A DNA stretch of 64,000 nucleotides from Sinohyriopsis cumingii (GCA_028554795.2 CM068828.1:10851814-10915813), one strand, 5' to 3'; numbered from the stretch's first letter, positions 47,879 to 60,330 are shown. Made by a program: numbers and translations. The notes: generated by a model not told the origin, from the letters alone.

Positions 47879-48069
47879 TATCATTAGTAATTATATGATT
47901 GTGATTATGTGTGTTGCTGTCAGAAATTTTTAAAGTTGTGATTTGACTGGTGAACCACAAGGTCAACAGAACATGACCTCATATTTATGTCCATTTGATC
48001 CACACTGTTGAGATCTGATTTTAATCCGTTTGCAGGAGAATGTGTAATCGCTGGATCCAACAGGAGGAT

Positions 48070-48121
<52 letters not shown>
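48070..48121. repeat. (CA)n microsatellite
   Basis: About 25 CA units. Confidence 0.97.
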
Positions 48122-48122
<1 letters not shown>

Positions 48123-48549
48123 GCAACCACTCAAAACTGAAATCTGCATGCTGAAATCCCTTCAAATTCGAAATTGGGGAAGGGGGCTGAATGTTTGAAT
48201 TTTTTTAATATAATTTTTTCCCCCAGTAAACTGAAACCCATCTGCACCAAAACTTTCAATACCAGATTTCAATTATGTACACCAAAGGAAATGTCCATAA
48301 AACCAAAACTCCCTTCAAGCTTGGATATGTATTTTAGCTGTTAAATACTTTACAGTGTGGATCAGATTATTTATGGTTAGCAAATACTGTAGTAGGCTTA
48401 TCTGTGAGAAAGTTTCCCAAAAACTTGCAAGGTTAAAACAATACTTGACATGCTCACTGCCACAGATTAGGGCTGACAATAGGCTAATCTTAAGTATTTG
48501 CACTGTAGGAAGAGAGCCAGCTTTTCATGTAAATTATTAATAAATAAAT
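48122..48549. other. Unassigned intronic DNA
   Basis: Nothing supported. Confidence 0.4.
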
Positions 48550-48631
48550 GAAGATAAGCCACTGAAGAACGATTGTATGTTTCTGCTTATTATTTGATTT
48601 TATTAGACAATCAATAAAGGAATCACGAACA
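48550..48631 (+). repeat. Extra copy of a LINE 3' tail
   Basis: GATAAGCCACTGAAGAACGA to AATCACGAAC is nearly identical to 49246-49326. It lies immediately to the left of the LINE body. Confidence 0.85.
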
Positions 48632-49326
48632 CCTGGATGCGCCCCAGATCTCGCCAATGGCACTTAATCACCTATGTAATAGTTCGCCAGTGCGATGCCC
48701 AGGATGTCCTCATCACCAAGTCCATGTGAGGAGCGGTATGCTGGACAGACCACATACTTGTCTGAATTACCCTAAAGTCCTTGATAGAGCCGACACAACA
48801 AGCATCAAAGCCAAACTAATCCAGGTCCAGTTTCGTTGGACTGGCCATGCCATCCTTATGGATAAAAACAATCCCAAAGCAGCTGTTCTTTAGCAATCTA
48901 GTCCAGGGCAACCGAAACCAAGGCCACCCTTGCAGGATATACAAAGACAATCTCAAGATGCACATCAAATGGGCAGAACCCCACCAGCTTGAGCTCGCTG
49001 ACTCAGACAGAAGACACTGGCAAGCCCTGACCAGAAAAACCAGTTCCACCTTCGAGATTGACTGCCGCCAGCATCTTGCTGCAGCTTGTGAGAGACATCA
49101 CAGCCTTCCCCAACCATCGGTGTCCCATGCCCCACCTGCAACCGCCTGTGTGCATCGGAATTTGGACCCCGGAGCCAAATGCGCATCCACTGTCGATGAG
49201 ATCACACAACTTGTCTTCCTTGGCCTGAGAGACTACCAAACTAAGATAAGCCATTGAAGAACGATTGTATGTTTCTGCTTAATATTTAATTTCCTTTGTT
49301 AAACAATCAGTAAAGGCATCATGAAC
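48632..49326 (+). pseudogene. Decayed 3' end of a non-LTR retrotransposon ORF2
   Basis: GC is higher than in the surroundings. With two or three frame changes it encodes the typical C-terminal tail of many metazoan LINE ORF2 proteins: a FRWTGHAILMDKNNPKA block (family RWxGHVxRMxxxRxPKQ), LVQGNRNQGHP...YKDNLK (family GxRxxGRPxxRYKDxLK), a DRRHWQALTRKTSSTFE block, and at the end a Cys-His cluster (CPTCNRLCASEFGPRSQMRI, then H). Stops (for example after AVL) and frameshifts make it a pseudogene. The 3' tail at 49246-49326 also occurs to its left at 48550-48631. Confidence 0.85.
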
Positions 49327-49352
49327 TAAATTCAATTCAAAGTTATCATCCA

Positions 49353-49525
49353 TACTCGCTTAAAAGATGAGTACAACTGCAAACTGCATAGTCCCAGATC
49401 TGTCATCACGTAATGTGCTGGCAGATCTGATCTGTGCAGTTTGTTAGGATTTATCAATAGCACATTATGCTACAGCAGATCAAGACCTTTGTTGTTTGCA
49501 GTTTGACTCGACTTATAAAGGAGTA
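49353..49525. mobile_element. Foldback MITE family F, best copy
   Basis: 173 bp. The left end is TACTCGCTTAAAAGATGAGT, then ACAACTGCAAACTGC. The right end, read inwards, is TACTCCTTTATAAGTCGAGT, then CAAACTGCAAACAAC. This gives terminal inverted repeats of about 35 bp. The centre carries CAGATCTGTCATCAC and CAGATCTGATCTGTG. The target duplication is unclear. Confidence 0.8.
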
Positions 49526-49905
49526 TATATGGTCCTGCTGACACACAGAAGCTGTGTACCTCAGAGATACACCCCACCTCTTTGGCTCCTCTACAGTGAC
49601 TTTCTTATAGCCACTGCAGTACAATGTACATGGATTATGGATTATTATTAATGCAAACATACATAACAAATTCCCTGACCATGTGATTTTGAATGAGTAA
49701 ACTGTGTTTGAGCCTAACACTTTTCCTGCACGTCAGTGACATGCCACAGCTTTGTTATTATCACTTGGGCACTACGAATACTCATTACAGTCAGCCAAGA
49801 GAGAAGAGTGACACAGTCATCAGTGCAGATGAAATAATGGGGGTGGGGTGGCTCATGTATATTCTGTAAAACATCTTTAGAAGACTGTCACCAGCTGAAT
49901 TAATG
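49526..49905. other. Unassigned intronic DNA
   Basis: Nothing supported. Confidence 0.4.
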
Positions 49906-50932
49906 ACAAAACTAGTTCTAATGAAAGGATAGTAACCAGATTCAACTAGTTCTAATGAAAGGTCGGTAACCAGATTCAACAAGTTCTGATGAAAGGACAG
50001 TAACCAGATTCAACTAGTTCTAATGAATGGACGGTAACCAGATTCAGCTAGTTCTAATGAAAGGACAGTAACCAGGTTCAACCAGTTCTAATGAAAGGTC
50101 GGTAACCAGATTCAACAAGTTCCGATGAAAGGATGGTAACCAGATTCAGCTAGTTCTAATGAAAGGACAGTAACCAGGTTCAACCAGTTCTAATGAAAGG
50201 ACGATAACCAGGTTCAACCAGTTCTAATGAAAGGTCGGTAACCAGATTCAACAAGTTCTGATGAAAGGACAGTAACCAGATTCAACTAGTTCTAATGACA
50301 GGATAGTAACCAGATTCAGCTAGTTCTAATGAAAGGACAGTAACCAGATTCAACTAGTTCTAATGAAAGGACAGTAACCAGATTCAACTAGTTCTAATGA
50401 AAGGTCGGTAACCAGATTCAACCAGTTCTAATGAAAGGACAGTAACCAGATTCAACTATTTCTAATGAAAGGACGGTAACCAGATTCAACTAGTTCTAAT
50501 GAAAGGACAGTAACCAGATTCAACTAGTTCTAATGAAAGGACAGTAACCAGATTCAACCAGTTCTAATGAAAGGTCGGTAACCAGATTCAACAAGTTCCG
50601 ATGAAAGGATGGTAACCAGATTCAGCTAGTTCTAATGAAAGGACAGTAACCAGATTCAACCAGTTCTAATGAAAGGTCGGTAACCAGATTCAACAAGTTC
50701 CGATGAAAGGATGGTAACCAGATTCAGCTAGTTCTAATGAAAGGACAGTAACCAGGTTCAACCAGTTCTAATGAAAGGACAGTAACCAGGTTCAACCAGT
50801 TCTAATGAAAGGTCGGTAACCAGATTCAACAAGTTCTAATGAAAGGACAGTAACCAGATTCAGCTAGTTCTGATGAAAGGACAGTAACCAGATTCAGCTA
50901 GTTCTGATGAAAGGACAGTAACCAGATTCATT
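49906..50932. repeat. 34-bp minisatellite, about 30 units
   Basis: Unit GTTCTAATGAAAGGACAGTA, then ACCAGATTCAACTA, with variants GGTCGGTAACC, AAGTTCCGATG and CAGGTTCAACC arranged in recurring multi-unit blocks. Confidence 0.97.
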
Positions 50933-51324
50933 CGAAAGAAATTCCACAGGTTCTTTGAGTTTAAGTGTGGAGTGTGAGTGTAGCACCTGAATTTATCTAA
51001 ACAAAGCTGCAGTGCTGGCTGAGAGTTGACACTCTTGATGAACTTTTTAAAAAAAGTGAAAAAATTTTGGGGGGGGAATACATAGCAAATCACAGGGATA
51101 AAAGTATGGTTGACAGCAACCACCTGATGAAATCTTTGGAAGAGGTCAAAACATTTTTTAAATGAACATACATTACAAGCAGCAGATTCATGTGTGTCAA
51201 TGAAGTCTATGAAGTCCATCAAGCTGTCCAGTTAAACTTCAAAAAATGTATGAATCCCTGCTAAATTTATTTGTCTGTCTGTCTGTCTATCTGGTCTGAT
51301 CTCATGGATGAAGACATGATGATA
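50933..51324. other. Unassigned intronic DNA
   Basis: The open frame at 50860-51222 (-) is partly minisatellite and is not supported. Confidence 0.4.
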
Positions 51325-51405
51325 CATGTGCTAGATATCACTATAAACTGCCACACTGCAGACATCTTAGTAATATGACTAAAATTGCTAAAGCTACATT
51401 AAAAT
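51325..51405 (+). mobile_element. SINE family A, 3' fragment
   Basis: CTAGATATCACTATAAACTG to AAAGCTACATTAAAATGC. Only the last 80 bp of the family remain. Confidence 0.85.
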
Positions 51406-53304
51406 GCAGAAAAACGTTTGTGGCATTGGAATGAAGTAAGTTGGTTAGGTGTCAGTGAAATCAGGATAATATTTGTGGCATTGGAATGAAGTAAGTTTGT
51501 TTGCTTAAAAAAGCAGTACATATTCATATCCACGGTCATAATTTTATTACAAACTCAGCAAAAATGTGAGTTTTACAATGTTGGTGCAAGACCACAAAAA
51601 TGTGGGAATGTGTGACAAATTGGGAAGTTTCGCTTGGGGTAATGCACCTTGAAATCAAGATATGTACACATGTAAATGTTCCTTTTAGGTAATTATATAG
51701 AGCATTATGTACACATGAACTTTAGGTAATTATATTGAGTATTTGACAGCATTCATGGATAGTGAATATTTATTAATTATAAATACAGTTGATGATCAGG
51801 CTTGATATACTGCATGGCATCTTTGTTGGATTATATAGCTTTGACAAGTTGTCACAATGGCTGGAAGGTTGCACCCTTGAAATTGTTAATGTCAACAGAA
51901 ATGATTGAATTGTGACCATACTAGCTGCAGGCTATGGGATTATTCAGGTATGATGAATTATGGAAATGATGTATCCCAAGAAAAGGATAAACCTTTAAAT
52001 GGATACATTTATGATAACAAAAACGGGATGAGAATTTTTTTATTTTCACATAGATTCAAAATAGTACAAAAAAAATTATGTTTGGGAAAAACAAATTGCC
52101 TTCGGGAATTGCCCATTTTGAATGAGGCCTTTGCAAATATCTTTAATATTTTGTGTGTTCAGTGACTTTTTCTCTGGTGCATTTTTGGTCAGTGTTTTAT
52201 ACAACTTTGAGTGTACAGTCATGAGGATTCATCATGCTGAGCACAACATCATAAACAATAGGACACCTTGACCTACAATACATGATCTCAGTGACTTTGA
52301 TCTCTGCATTTAGGTTGGTTTCTCATGTAATCTTGTAGGGTTATGTACCTTATGTGAAGAGCTATGGTATATTTGACACCATCATTTCATAAACAGTTAC
52401 TGTTGCCTATATATTTCTTGCTTCATCGTCTTTGCTTTGTTGTTTATCTGAGATCATTGTCTTGTGTACTGTTTTCTTTTTAAGTAAGTTTATGTCAATA
52501 TATTGATTATGGTTAATAGTAATCAGGTAGAGAATAAAATTATAGAGAGTGACTTGTTTATATTGCCTCCTCCCATCCACAGTATGAATTTTCAATAGAA
52601 TATTCCTACTTAATTGTAGCCCAAAAGGCAAGCTATACTCTCAGTTAGGTTTTGTCATGCCAAATTATTCTTATGAAGAAGCAGTTTTAAAAGTATATTG
52701 CTTGAAAAGATTGGATTTCCTTTGAAATAGGAACAATTTGGTGCTGGTCAGGTTTTAAGGACTGGAATTGGTATAGTCATATTGCAAGTGACATGTAAAT
52801 GTATGGATGGTAGATAGAGGGGCTAAGTCATTAATAGTTTACTTACTGCGTAGGAAGAGGTCAAGATTTCACCCTATAATTGACTCCACAAAATCAGTAG
52901 GTGTTTTGAATGCTTCATTATTTTATCAGTTATTCAGGCATATAATTTGATATCATCACTGGTATGTGTTAGAACAGATATGAACTCCACTACTTGTGTG
53001 CCTTGGACAAATAGTGGAGCCAACATTTGCGGGAAGAGAGATATAGCAGGCACTTTTTCTCTGTTGGTGGCAGTGTTGTCATCATTGATAGCTATGTTGT
53101 CATCATTAACAATTAAGAATTTGATTATAGTTATTTCATCTGCATAAAGTTCCTAAACCCATAATATAACCAAAAATGTGTTAAAATTGCCATTAAAAAC
53201 AACAAATAAACTTCATAACCTGGAAAAGCATTTTGCACAGAAGCCATTGATATATCAAGTTTGTTACAGACAGTAATTGCACGGTAAACATGCTTTATAT
53301 ATTT
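51406..53304. other. Unassigned intronic DNA
   Basis: A short duplication, ATTTGTGGCATTGGAATGAA, occurs at about 51416 and 51471. No exon supported; the open frame 51905-52165 lacks splice sites. Confidence 0.4.
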
Positions 53305-53508
53305 ACGGTATTTACTCGCTTATAAGTCACATCCAGCTTCAAATAATATGGACTGAACTACCATTGCATAATGTGTCAGCAGATCTGAGTCAGCGTTGTT
53401 TGTTTCTTCTAATTACTTCTAACAAACTACATCAACACAGATCTGCCAGTGAATTATGCAGTATCAGATTTGGGTCTCTTGGACTTGTTCGTTAAGTGAG
53501 AAAATATG
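53305..53508. mobile_element. Foldback MITE family F
   Basis: The left end GGTATTTACTCGCTTATAAG and the right end, read inwards (CATATTTTCTCACTTAACGA), are approximate inverted repeats. The interior GCATAATGTGTCAGCAGATC matches other copies. Confidence 0.75.
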
Positions 53509-53930
53509 GAAGTTATAGAAATATGACAATGGAAAAAGGCTGTAAAAATTCCCTGTGATATTACATGGAATAATATGGTAACATGTGTTGTCTGTAGCCC
53601 ACAAGGAAAGTACTCACTGAAATAATTTGCCAACATAGATAAGATTGCACTATTTTTTGGTATCTTTGTGGTCAGGACATGTTGTGTTTACAATTGAATC
53701 CCTCCAGAATTGGTGAATTCTGTGCATCTGGTTAGCCTTAGTTTAATTTGCTTACCCTTTACATTTAGTTTCACACTGGCATTAATAAACTTGTTTGTTT
53801 GTTGATTTTTTTTAACAACAATTTTGTATCCTGTAAGAGAATTATTGTCTTACTCTTTTGGGCACTTGAAGCTAATCCAGAAAGATCTCACTCCACTCTG
53901 GAACTTCTCATCTGATCTAGAAAATTAAAT
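53509..53930. other. Unassigned intronic DNA
   Basis: Nothing supported. Confidence 0.4.
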
Positions 53931-53934
53931 CTTC

Positions 53935-54062
53935 TTTGGCACTATTGATGGAAACGGAGCAGTCTCACTCCATTTTGGCACTATTGATGGAAACAGAGCA
54001 GTCTCACTCCATTTTGGCACTATTGATGGAAACAGAGCAGTCTCACTTCATTTTGGCACTTT
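53935..54062. repeat. 39-bp tandem repeat, 3 units
   Basis: CACTATTGATGGAAACAGAG, then CAGTCTCACTCCATTTTGG. Confidence 0.93.
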
Positions 54063-54269
54063 CAACCTCAAGGACAAAAGGCCCTATTCCTGACTGACTT
54101 TTTAATTTAATTTAAATGATTTTGCACTTATAATTGTCACAAAGAATCTATGAAATGGCCTTGATGAGATGGAACTGATATTAATGTTTCTTTTTGATTG
54201 TATATGGCTGTTACATGCTCAATACATCAAAGGAGCAATGTAGCAGTCCCAAATAATCTTATCACAACA

Positions 54270-55145
54270 CTGCAGGTAACTGACTGTCAGTAACATGGCT
54301 TTAAAAAACAAAATAAACCACTATAGTCAGTTTATAAATTTAGCCTTGACTGGAAGTAACATGGCTTTAAAAATGCTATAGTCAGTTTGTAAATATAGCC
54401 TTGACTGACAGTTAGTAACATGGATTAAAAATGCTATAGTCAGTTTGTAAATTTAGCCTTGACTGACAGTTAGTAACATGGTTTAAAAATGCTAGTCAGT
54501 TTGTAAATTTAGCCTTGACTGACAGTTAGTAAAATGGATTAAAAATGCTACAGTCAGTTTGTAAATTTAGCCTTCACTGACAGTTAGTAACATGGTTTAA
54601 AAATGCTATAGTCAGATTGTAAATTTAGCCTTGACTGACAGTTAGTAACATGGTTTAAAACTACTATAGTCAGTTTGTAAATTTAGCCTTGACTGACAGT
54701 TAGTAACATGGTTTAAAAATGCTAGTTAGTTTGTAAATATAGCCTTGACTGACAGTTATTAACATAGTTTAAAAATGCTATAGCCAGATTGTAAATTTAG
54801 CCTTGACTGACAATTAGTAACATGGATTAAAAATGCTATAGTGAGATTGTAAATTTAGCCTTGACAGTTACTAACATGGATTAAAAATGCTATAGTCATA
54901 TTGTAAATTTAGCCTTGACTGACAGTTAGTAACATGGATTAAAAATGCTATAGTCAGTTTGTAAATTTAGCCTTAACTGACAGTTAGTAACATGGATTAA
55001 AAATGCTACAGTCAGATTGTAAATTTAGCCTTGACTGACAGTTAGTAACACGGTTTAAAAATGCTATAGTCAGATTGTAAATTTCGCCTTGACTGACAGT
55101 AAATGGTTAAAAAATGCTATAGTCAGTTTGTAAATTTAGCCTTCA
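54270..55145. repeat. 58-bp minisatellite, about 15 units
   Basis: Unit TTGACTGACAGTTAGTAACA, then TGGTTTAAAAATGCTATAGT and CAGTTTGTAAATTTAGCC. Confidence 0.96.
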
Positions 55146-55577
55146 TTGATTCTTCCTATGTAAAAGATCATATATGACACTTTCTTTTAGATTAGACAAG
55201 TAGAAACTATTCTATGAAAACCTTATGCTTTTCAGTTTAATTACTCAGCTTTAAAAATAGAAATTAAAATTTAAAGACCATTAATTGACTGATAAAAATT
55301 AAATTAAAGTGAGGCCATTTAAAGGCCATTAATTGACTGGCAATCGTTCATGGTTCTTGTTTAAAACAGACTATTAAGCATACAGTGATATAATTTATTT
55401 TGGTCAACATCCTGTTTTACAATATATATTGTAGCTTCGTAATAAAGTGATTGTTCTTGGTAAATTGTAAAAATATTGCATGCAGTAATTAAGAATGCCT
55501 CATTTTTCTGGAGTGGGAGTAGGTCTTGCATTTTGTCTTTTGAAAAGTGAACAAAACCTGTATTGTCAAACAACTAT
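55146..55577. other. Unassigned intronic DNA
   Basis: Duplicated GGCCATTTAAAGGCCATTAATTGACTG words near 55275-55345. Confidence 0.45.
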
Positions 55578-55825
55578 ATGTGGGGACCAGGTGGCCGAAT
55601 GATTTAAAGCACTTGCCTTTACCATTCTCTGCCACCTCGCCTCTGTCTGTGTGGCTTTAAGTCTCAGCTTAGGCCAACGCTGGTTTAAGATAAAGCTTTC
55701 CGTGGGTCGGTGGTTCTTAGTGGGGTTTTCCTTGGTTCTTCTTTTACCAGTTACACTGGGCGCCATGTATAGCCTATCTTGCACTGAGAAATGGCATTAA
55801 ACTCTAAAAAGAAAAAACAAAAAAT
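55578..55825 (+). mobile_element. SINE family B
   Basis: GGGGACCAGGTGGCCGAATG, then ATTTAAAGC (diverged A box) and GGCTTTAAGTCTC (diverged B box). It ends GAAATGGCATTAAACTCT with an A-rich tail. Confidence 0.87.
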
Positions 55826-57493
55826 ATTGGTGGTAAAAAATGTCGCCATGGTTTTTTATGTAATAATTGAAGGTTACTAAAACAACAGATGATGTATCCA
55901 TTACTGACACTGTCCATAAAAAGGTTGCCATAATTTGTTATGATAGAAACTAATGATGGACGCCATGCCCCATATTACATAAAATGCAAGTTTTTGGGTG
56001 TACATATCTAATTAACAAATTACAGTTCTTTCTTAAAGATACATGTAGTTTTTTATTTCTTTCATATTATTAGAGCCCTGTGTGAAATCTTTGTAGTTCA
56101 AGAACCATTCAGCATATTTTGAAGCAATGTGGTAGGAACATTGTCTCAGACCGGCATGTACCTTTATGAGTTTTGTTTTGTCTGCACCATTTTAGACACA
56201 GCCATGGCCTTGTCAATAACTTTCATATCTTTACACAGGATGTTGCTTGTAGCCCATGAAGGTGTTGGATTTCAAGCATTCCATGTCATCATTTAGAGTT
56301 ATGCCCCCTTCTAACTTTGTCCTGCTCTCTTGAGCCACGAACATTATTTTTCATGCAAAATAGATGAACCAACAAAATGGGTTTCACCTGTTATTTGTTG
56401 ACCTGTCTCCTTTTACATTTGTCATATTTGATATAATAACTATGCAGTGCACTTAAAAAGATATAATTTCGGTAAATTGAGATTGAAGTGCAGCATAACA
56501 TGTACTACATCATAAACAGTGTTCCCATCATGTGCATACTAGAAGAGTTAGTGCCCTTTTTATTGTCAGCTTTTAACTTTGGAAGTTTATTTTTATTCAT
56601 AACATTGTCTTACCAAATAAAAACATGCAGGATCCATTTTTGAGACTGATGTACATGTATCATGATAACAAACATAAAAGGTGTTAGGATCCAAGAAAAT
56701 CATGATTTTCATTGTGGATTTTAACTGCTTTTTCTTTTCCACATGGCACACTAGGATCAAGACATAGCATTAGATATTATTTTTATGCGTGTTCGACCAA
56801 AAGATGTGTGTATGCTGTTCGGTCAAATAATAATGCTACATTGAATTACTGTTGAACATAGTTTTGGTGGAAATCACATGTAACCATTGAAATGTACCGT
56901 ATCACTGCATCAGTCACAGTGTGACACAATATGTTTATCATGCTTGGATCTTATTGGAAAGGCCCATTGAATGCAGTTTCACGTAATGATTTCATTGATT
57001 CACATTTACATATTACATTATTTCCTTTGTATTGTATATAATACAACAGGTAACACATCACATTCTCTATGTTTTTTGTGTGCTCCCCTACCCCCTATTA
57101 TACGCAGCAGAGGATATACCATGTAAACCTGTTGTATTTGTTTGTTATATTAGATCTTTCTGTGCATCCCAGATTTTAACATTTTGAACAATTTTGAATG
57201 ACTTAATGTATTAAATCAAATTTTCTTAAAGGGAAAGAAACAACTCGGCTTTGGACAAAATGATCTTAAATGTAAAATGTGTAGAAAACTTTATAAAATT
57301 TTAGCACTTTTGTACTTTTTGTAGGAAAAATTTCATAATTTCCTTTTAGTAGTTGATGACTTTCTTGATACAATGGATGTTGATTGAGTTAATTCATCAA
57401 AGCAGAGATAGTCCGTCATCCCTGTGACACTGTTTAGTCCATTCCAATTTTGTAACAAGATGAGAGTTGGTAGAAAGTGACTGAAAGTTTTGA
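55826..57493. other. Unassigned intronic DNA
   Basis: No supported exon or repeat. Confidence 0.4.
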
Positions 57494-57495
57494 TA

Positions 57496-57672
57496 CAGTG
57501 AAACCTGTCTTGAAAGACCACTGCTATTTGAGAAAACCTGTTTTGAGAGACCACATTCTCAATGCACAAATGTATTGATTATATAGCATTGTGACCTGTT
57601 ATGAGAGACCACCTGTTTTGAGTGACCATAATTTTTTGGAAAAGAGATGGTCTTTCAGGACATGTTCTACTG
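57496..57672. mobile_element. TA-flanked mariner-like MITE
   Basis: 177 bp. The left end CAGTGAAACCTGTCTTGAAA continues into GACCA. The right end, read inwards, is CAGTAGAACATGTCCTGAAA, then GACCA. Both ends are flanked by TA (57494-57495, 57673-57674), as expected for Tc1/mariner. Internal CCTGTTTTGAGAGACCAC motifs repeat the terminal sequence. No transposase. Confidence 0.8.
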
Positions 57673-57674
57673 TA

Positions 57675-58562
57675 GTTATTAGAAAGTTTGGTTATAATTT
57701 GAATATAAGTTAATTTCTGATGAAAAAGCTCATGTCTTGAAAGTATCTGGCAGTATCTTGATAAAATTAAGAGTTTACATAATAATGTATAATGGTAGCT
57801 ACCTTACTGTACATGTAGCAACAAATAGTAGGTTCTTTGAATAGGCAACACAAAATCAGTCTTATAATTGAGTTAGGTGTAAATCTGCTTAATTTAAATT
57901 CTTTTTCATTATTTACTTTTTAGTTTAACATTGTGTTGTTTGATTTTTTTTTCACAACTATATCCTTCATGGCAACTTTTGTAGCAAAATACTAATTGGC
58001 CATGTCTTTAAAACTTCTTAGTCGATTGTTTAAATAGATTTTTGATATACATGTATATTTCCATTCGCTTAGAACATTCATTCATGGCATAAGTGAAAAT
58101 AAGCGTTTGTTCTCCCATAATATCAAGAAGATTTAAGTAAGTTTAATGTTCACCTTTTATTTAAAAAGTGTGATTGCATTATGGCCCCAGTTTGATTTAG
58201 AACTTTTTGCATCGTAATCCAGAATTTCTTCACATATATCTTTTTATCAGTATTGTCAGGATACTGGTGCATTGATAATTTTCTTAATGCATCCAGTTAC
58301 GGTTTTAGGGTTAATGTTTTGGGGGGTTGGGGGGCATCAAAGTGTATACGTAAGTTCACCAAAGGATCAAGTGATCCAGAAGTTAAAGGTGAAACTCACA
58401 TGGCACAGACAACATTCTTTACACGGATGACAGGATTTATAGCTGTTACATTCAGTGCATATATTTAGAAAATTATAAATGAAAGAGATTTTCGGGGGCA
58501 TTTTGTTAAATTTAGCATTTTCGGGGGCATTTTATTAAATTTAGCATTCATTTGTTTTTCAG
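57675..58562. other. Intron end upstream of the PPP2R3A exon
   Basis: A 30-bp direct duplication (TTTCGGGGGCATTTTRTTAAATTTAGCATT, about 58491 and 58519) lies just before the acceptor CATTTGTTTTTCAG at 58549-58562. Confidence 0.5.
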
Positions 58563-58913
58563 ACGATCATCAATGGAACAAAGGAAAATGAAATTATACG
58601 AAAAGAAATTCCTGCAGAAAAAGAGGTGAAGAAAGAAAAGGAAAACACAGACATTGCTGTTGAATTGAATAGTGTTGTTGACACAAACTCTATTTCGAAC
58701 TCCAAAAAGGAGAGTAAAGTAAGAAAGGAAAATAATTCTAAACAGCAAAGGACAGCCATACCAAATAGTGCCAATATTCCAAAGTTTTATTTTCCCGAAG
58801 GACGACCTTCTTCAGTGGAAGATGTTGAGGCAGCATTACAGAAAGTTAGTCAGGCGTTCTCCAGACTGGAGGGAGGAAAGGCAACAAAACAAAATATGGG
58901 TGAAATCACTAAG
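58563..58913 (+). CDS. PPP2R3A: PP2A regulatory subunit B'' (PR72/PR130 type), exon with start of conserved region
   Basis: B'' subunits bind the PP2A scaffold and catalytic dimer, set substrate choice and respond to calcium through EF hands. This exon has an acceptor (TTTGTTTTTCAG) and a donor (ACTAAG|GTAAAG), and is 351 bases (117 codons), phase 0 at both ends. The first 75 or so residues are a Lys/Glu-rich, probably disordered linker (TIINGTKENEIIRKEIPAEK...). Then comes the family signature IPKFYFPEGRPSSVEDVEAA, a helix LQKVSQAFSRLEGGKAT and MGEITK. This matches the block opening the conserved core of PPP2R3A and PPP2R3B, and the exon break after MGxxxK is continued by the exon at 62330. 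The EF-hand domains would lie to the right of the window. Whether the orthologue should be called A or B is open, since invertebrates often have one gene. Confidence 0.92.
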
Positions 58914-59635
58914 GTAAAGACACTAGTTGCAGATAGACACACATTACAAATTAGATTTTGCTACAAAGATAGAAATGGACAGGTGAGATTTGCGAGAAAT
59001 AAGAATGCTATTTTGAATGCAATATCATAGGTCATATCTGTTGTTATTTTGTCTTTGCTTCCATTTGTCCATTCACAAATTGGTTCTGATGTAACCTGAA
59101 CTCCATATAAAATAGCTGGGGTGTATCATGTTTCACTTTGCCCCATCTACACTGATTGAAAGAGCGTACAATATTTAGCATTGAATAATGTTTCACGTTT
59201 CAGCTAGTTTTCTTATTTGCAGTCGGGGTGTGTTTGTGTGTGTGTGTGTGTGTGCATTTTATAGAAGAACTAAAACCAGTTTTTTACCCAGGTTAGTCTG
59301 ATGAAAGGATAGAGGCCATGTAACTGCCTACATGTGACACATTCACACCTTGTGAAACATTAAATCCATTGCACGTTGCATTGTAACTAAAATGTTTACT
59401 AGCCTTGTTAAAGAGTTCAGTAATGCTTACAGACCTTGATAGCCTTGTTCTTTGATTACTTATGCTAATAAACTTGTTTCATTTTACATCACTATGTAGC
59501 ATTTATTTCTGTGCCTCAACTGGGAATACATGTACATAATGACTGGTAACTTGTTGTTCTAAAGCTGTGCAAAGTAAAGCATTGCAGCAGAACAACTATG
59601 ATGATTACCCTAGCTGTACTGTAAGTGTTGAATAT
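58914..59635. other. Intronic DNA with a (GT)n
   Basis: (TG)n at about 59228-59254. Otherwise unassigned. Confidence 0.5.
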
Positions 59636-59639
59636 TCAA

Positions 59640-60330
59640 TGACTGTGGATCTAAAACATTTTTTCTTCACTTATTCTTTGTTTAATTGAAATATAATATT
59701 ACAAAATCAAGCAATTTTAATGTTATTGCCACAGGCTCCTTTCAGTCCACATATTTGCATCTATGGTTTGTCAGGTGGGGTAGCAGTGACACTATGTGAA
59801 AGAAAATAATTAATGTATGAAGTAGGAAAATATTTTTTCTTTTGAAAATAAACTTGGTTTTTGGTTTTGTTTGACGTCTTAAATAATATTATTTTCTGTT
59901 TCTTTGTGGTCAATGCTTTTTTAATCCGGTGTGGTCTTTTCAAGATTATCATTGGAACAAATATAGGATTACCATAACTGTAAATGTTCATTATTTGTTA
60001 ACTCTTGATTTGATTTTTTTTCCTTCATTTATTCTTGTTTGAACTGAAATACAATATTTATAAAAGCATTGTTAATATTCTCATTAGAGGCACATTTTGG
60101 GGACATCTTTTTCATGACTACAGTTTGCCTGTTACGGTAACACTGACACATCGTGAAACAAAAAAATCATTGTATGAAGCTGGTAAACATTTTTTCCTTG
60201 GAAAATAAACTTGACACTTAGTTTTATTTCACATCTTAAATCGTAGTATTTATTATATCTTTGTGGCTACACAGCAGTCAAATGTGTCATTGACTCACTG
60301 TGGTCTTTTCAGGGTTATCAGTGCTGGCCA
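59640..60330. repeat. Diverged tandem duplication of about 340 bp
   Basis: Two blocks share GTTTGAACTGAAATACAATATT-like, GACACATxGTGAAA, GAAAATAAACTTG, CATCTTAAAT, ATCTTTGTGG and TGTGGTCTTTTCARG words in the same order. A third partial block may run on to about 60500. Confidence 0.6.

Noticed and set aside
48657-49257. Separate small genes on both strands at 48.7-49.3 kb
   Set aside because: The + strand pieces together form one decayed LINE ORF2 tail. The - strand frames are its antisense.
51905-52165. 86-codon open frame
   Set aside because: No acceptor or donor in register, non-ATG start, ordinary AT-rich composition.
58548-58774. - strand open frames of 66-71 codons
   Set aside because: Antisense of the Lys/Glu-rich part of the PPP2R3A exon.
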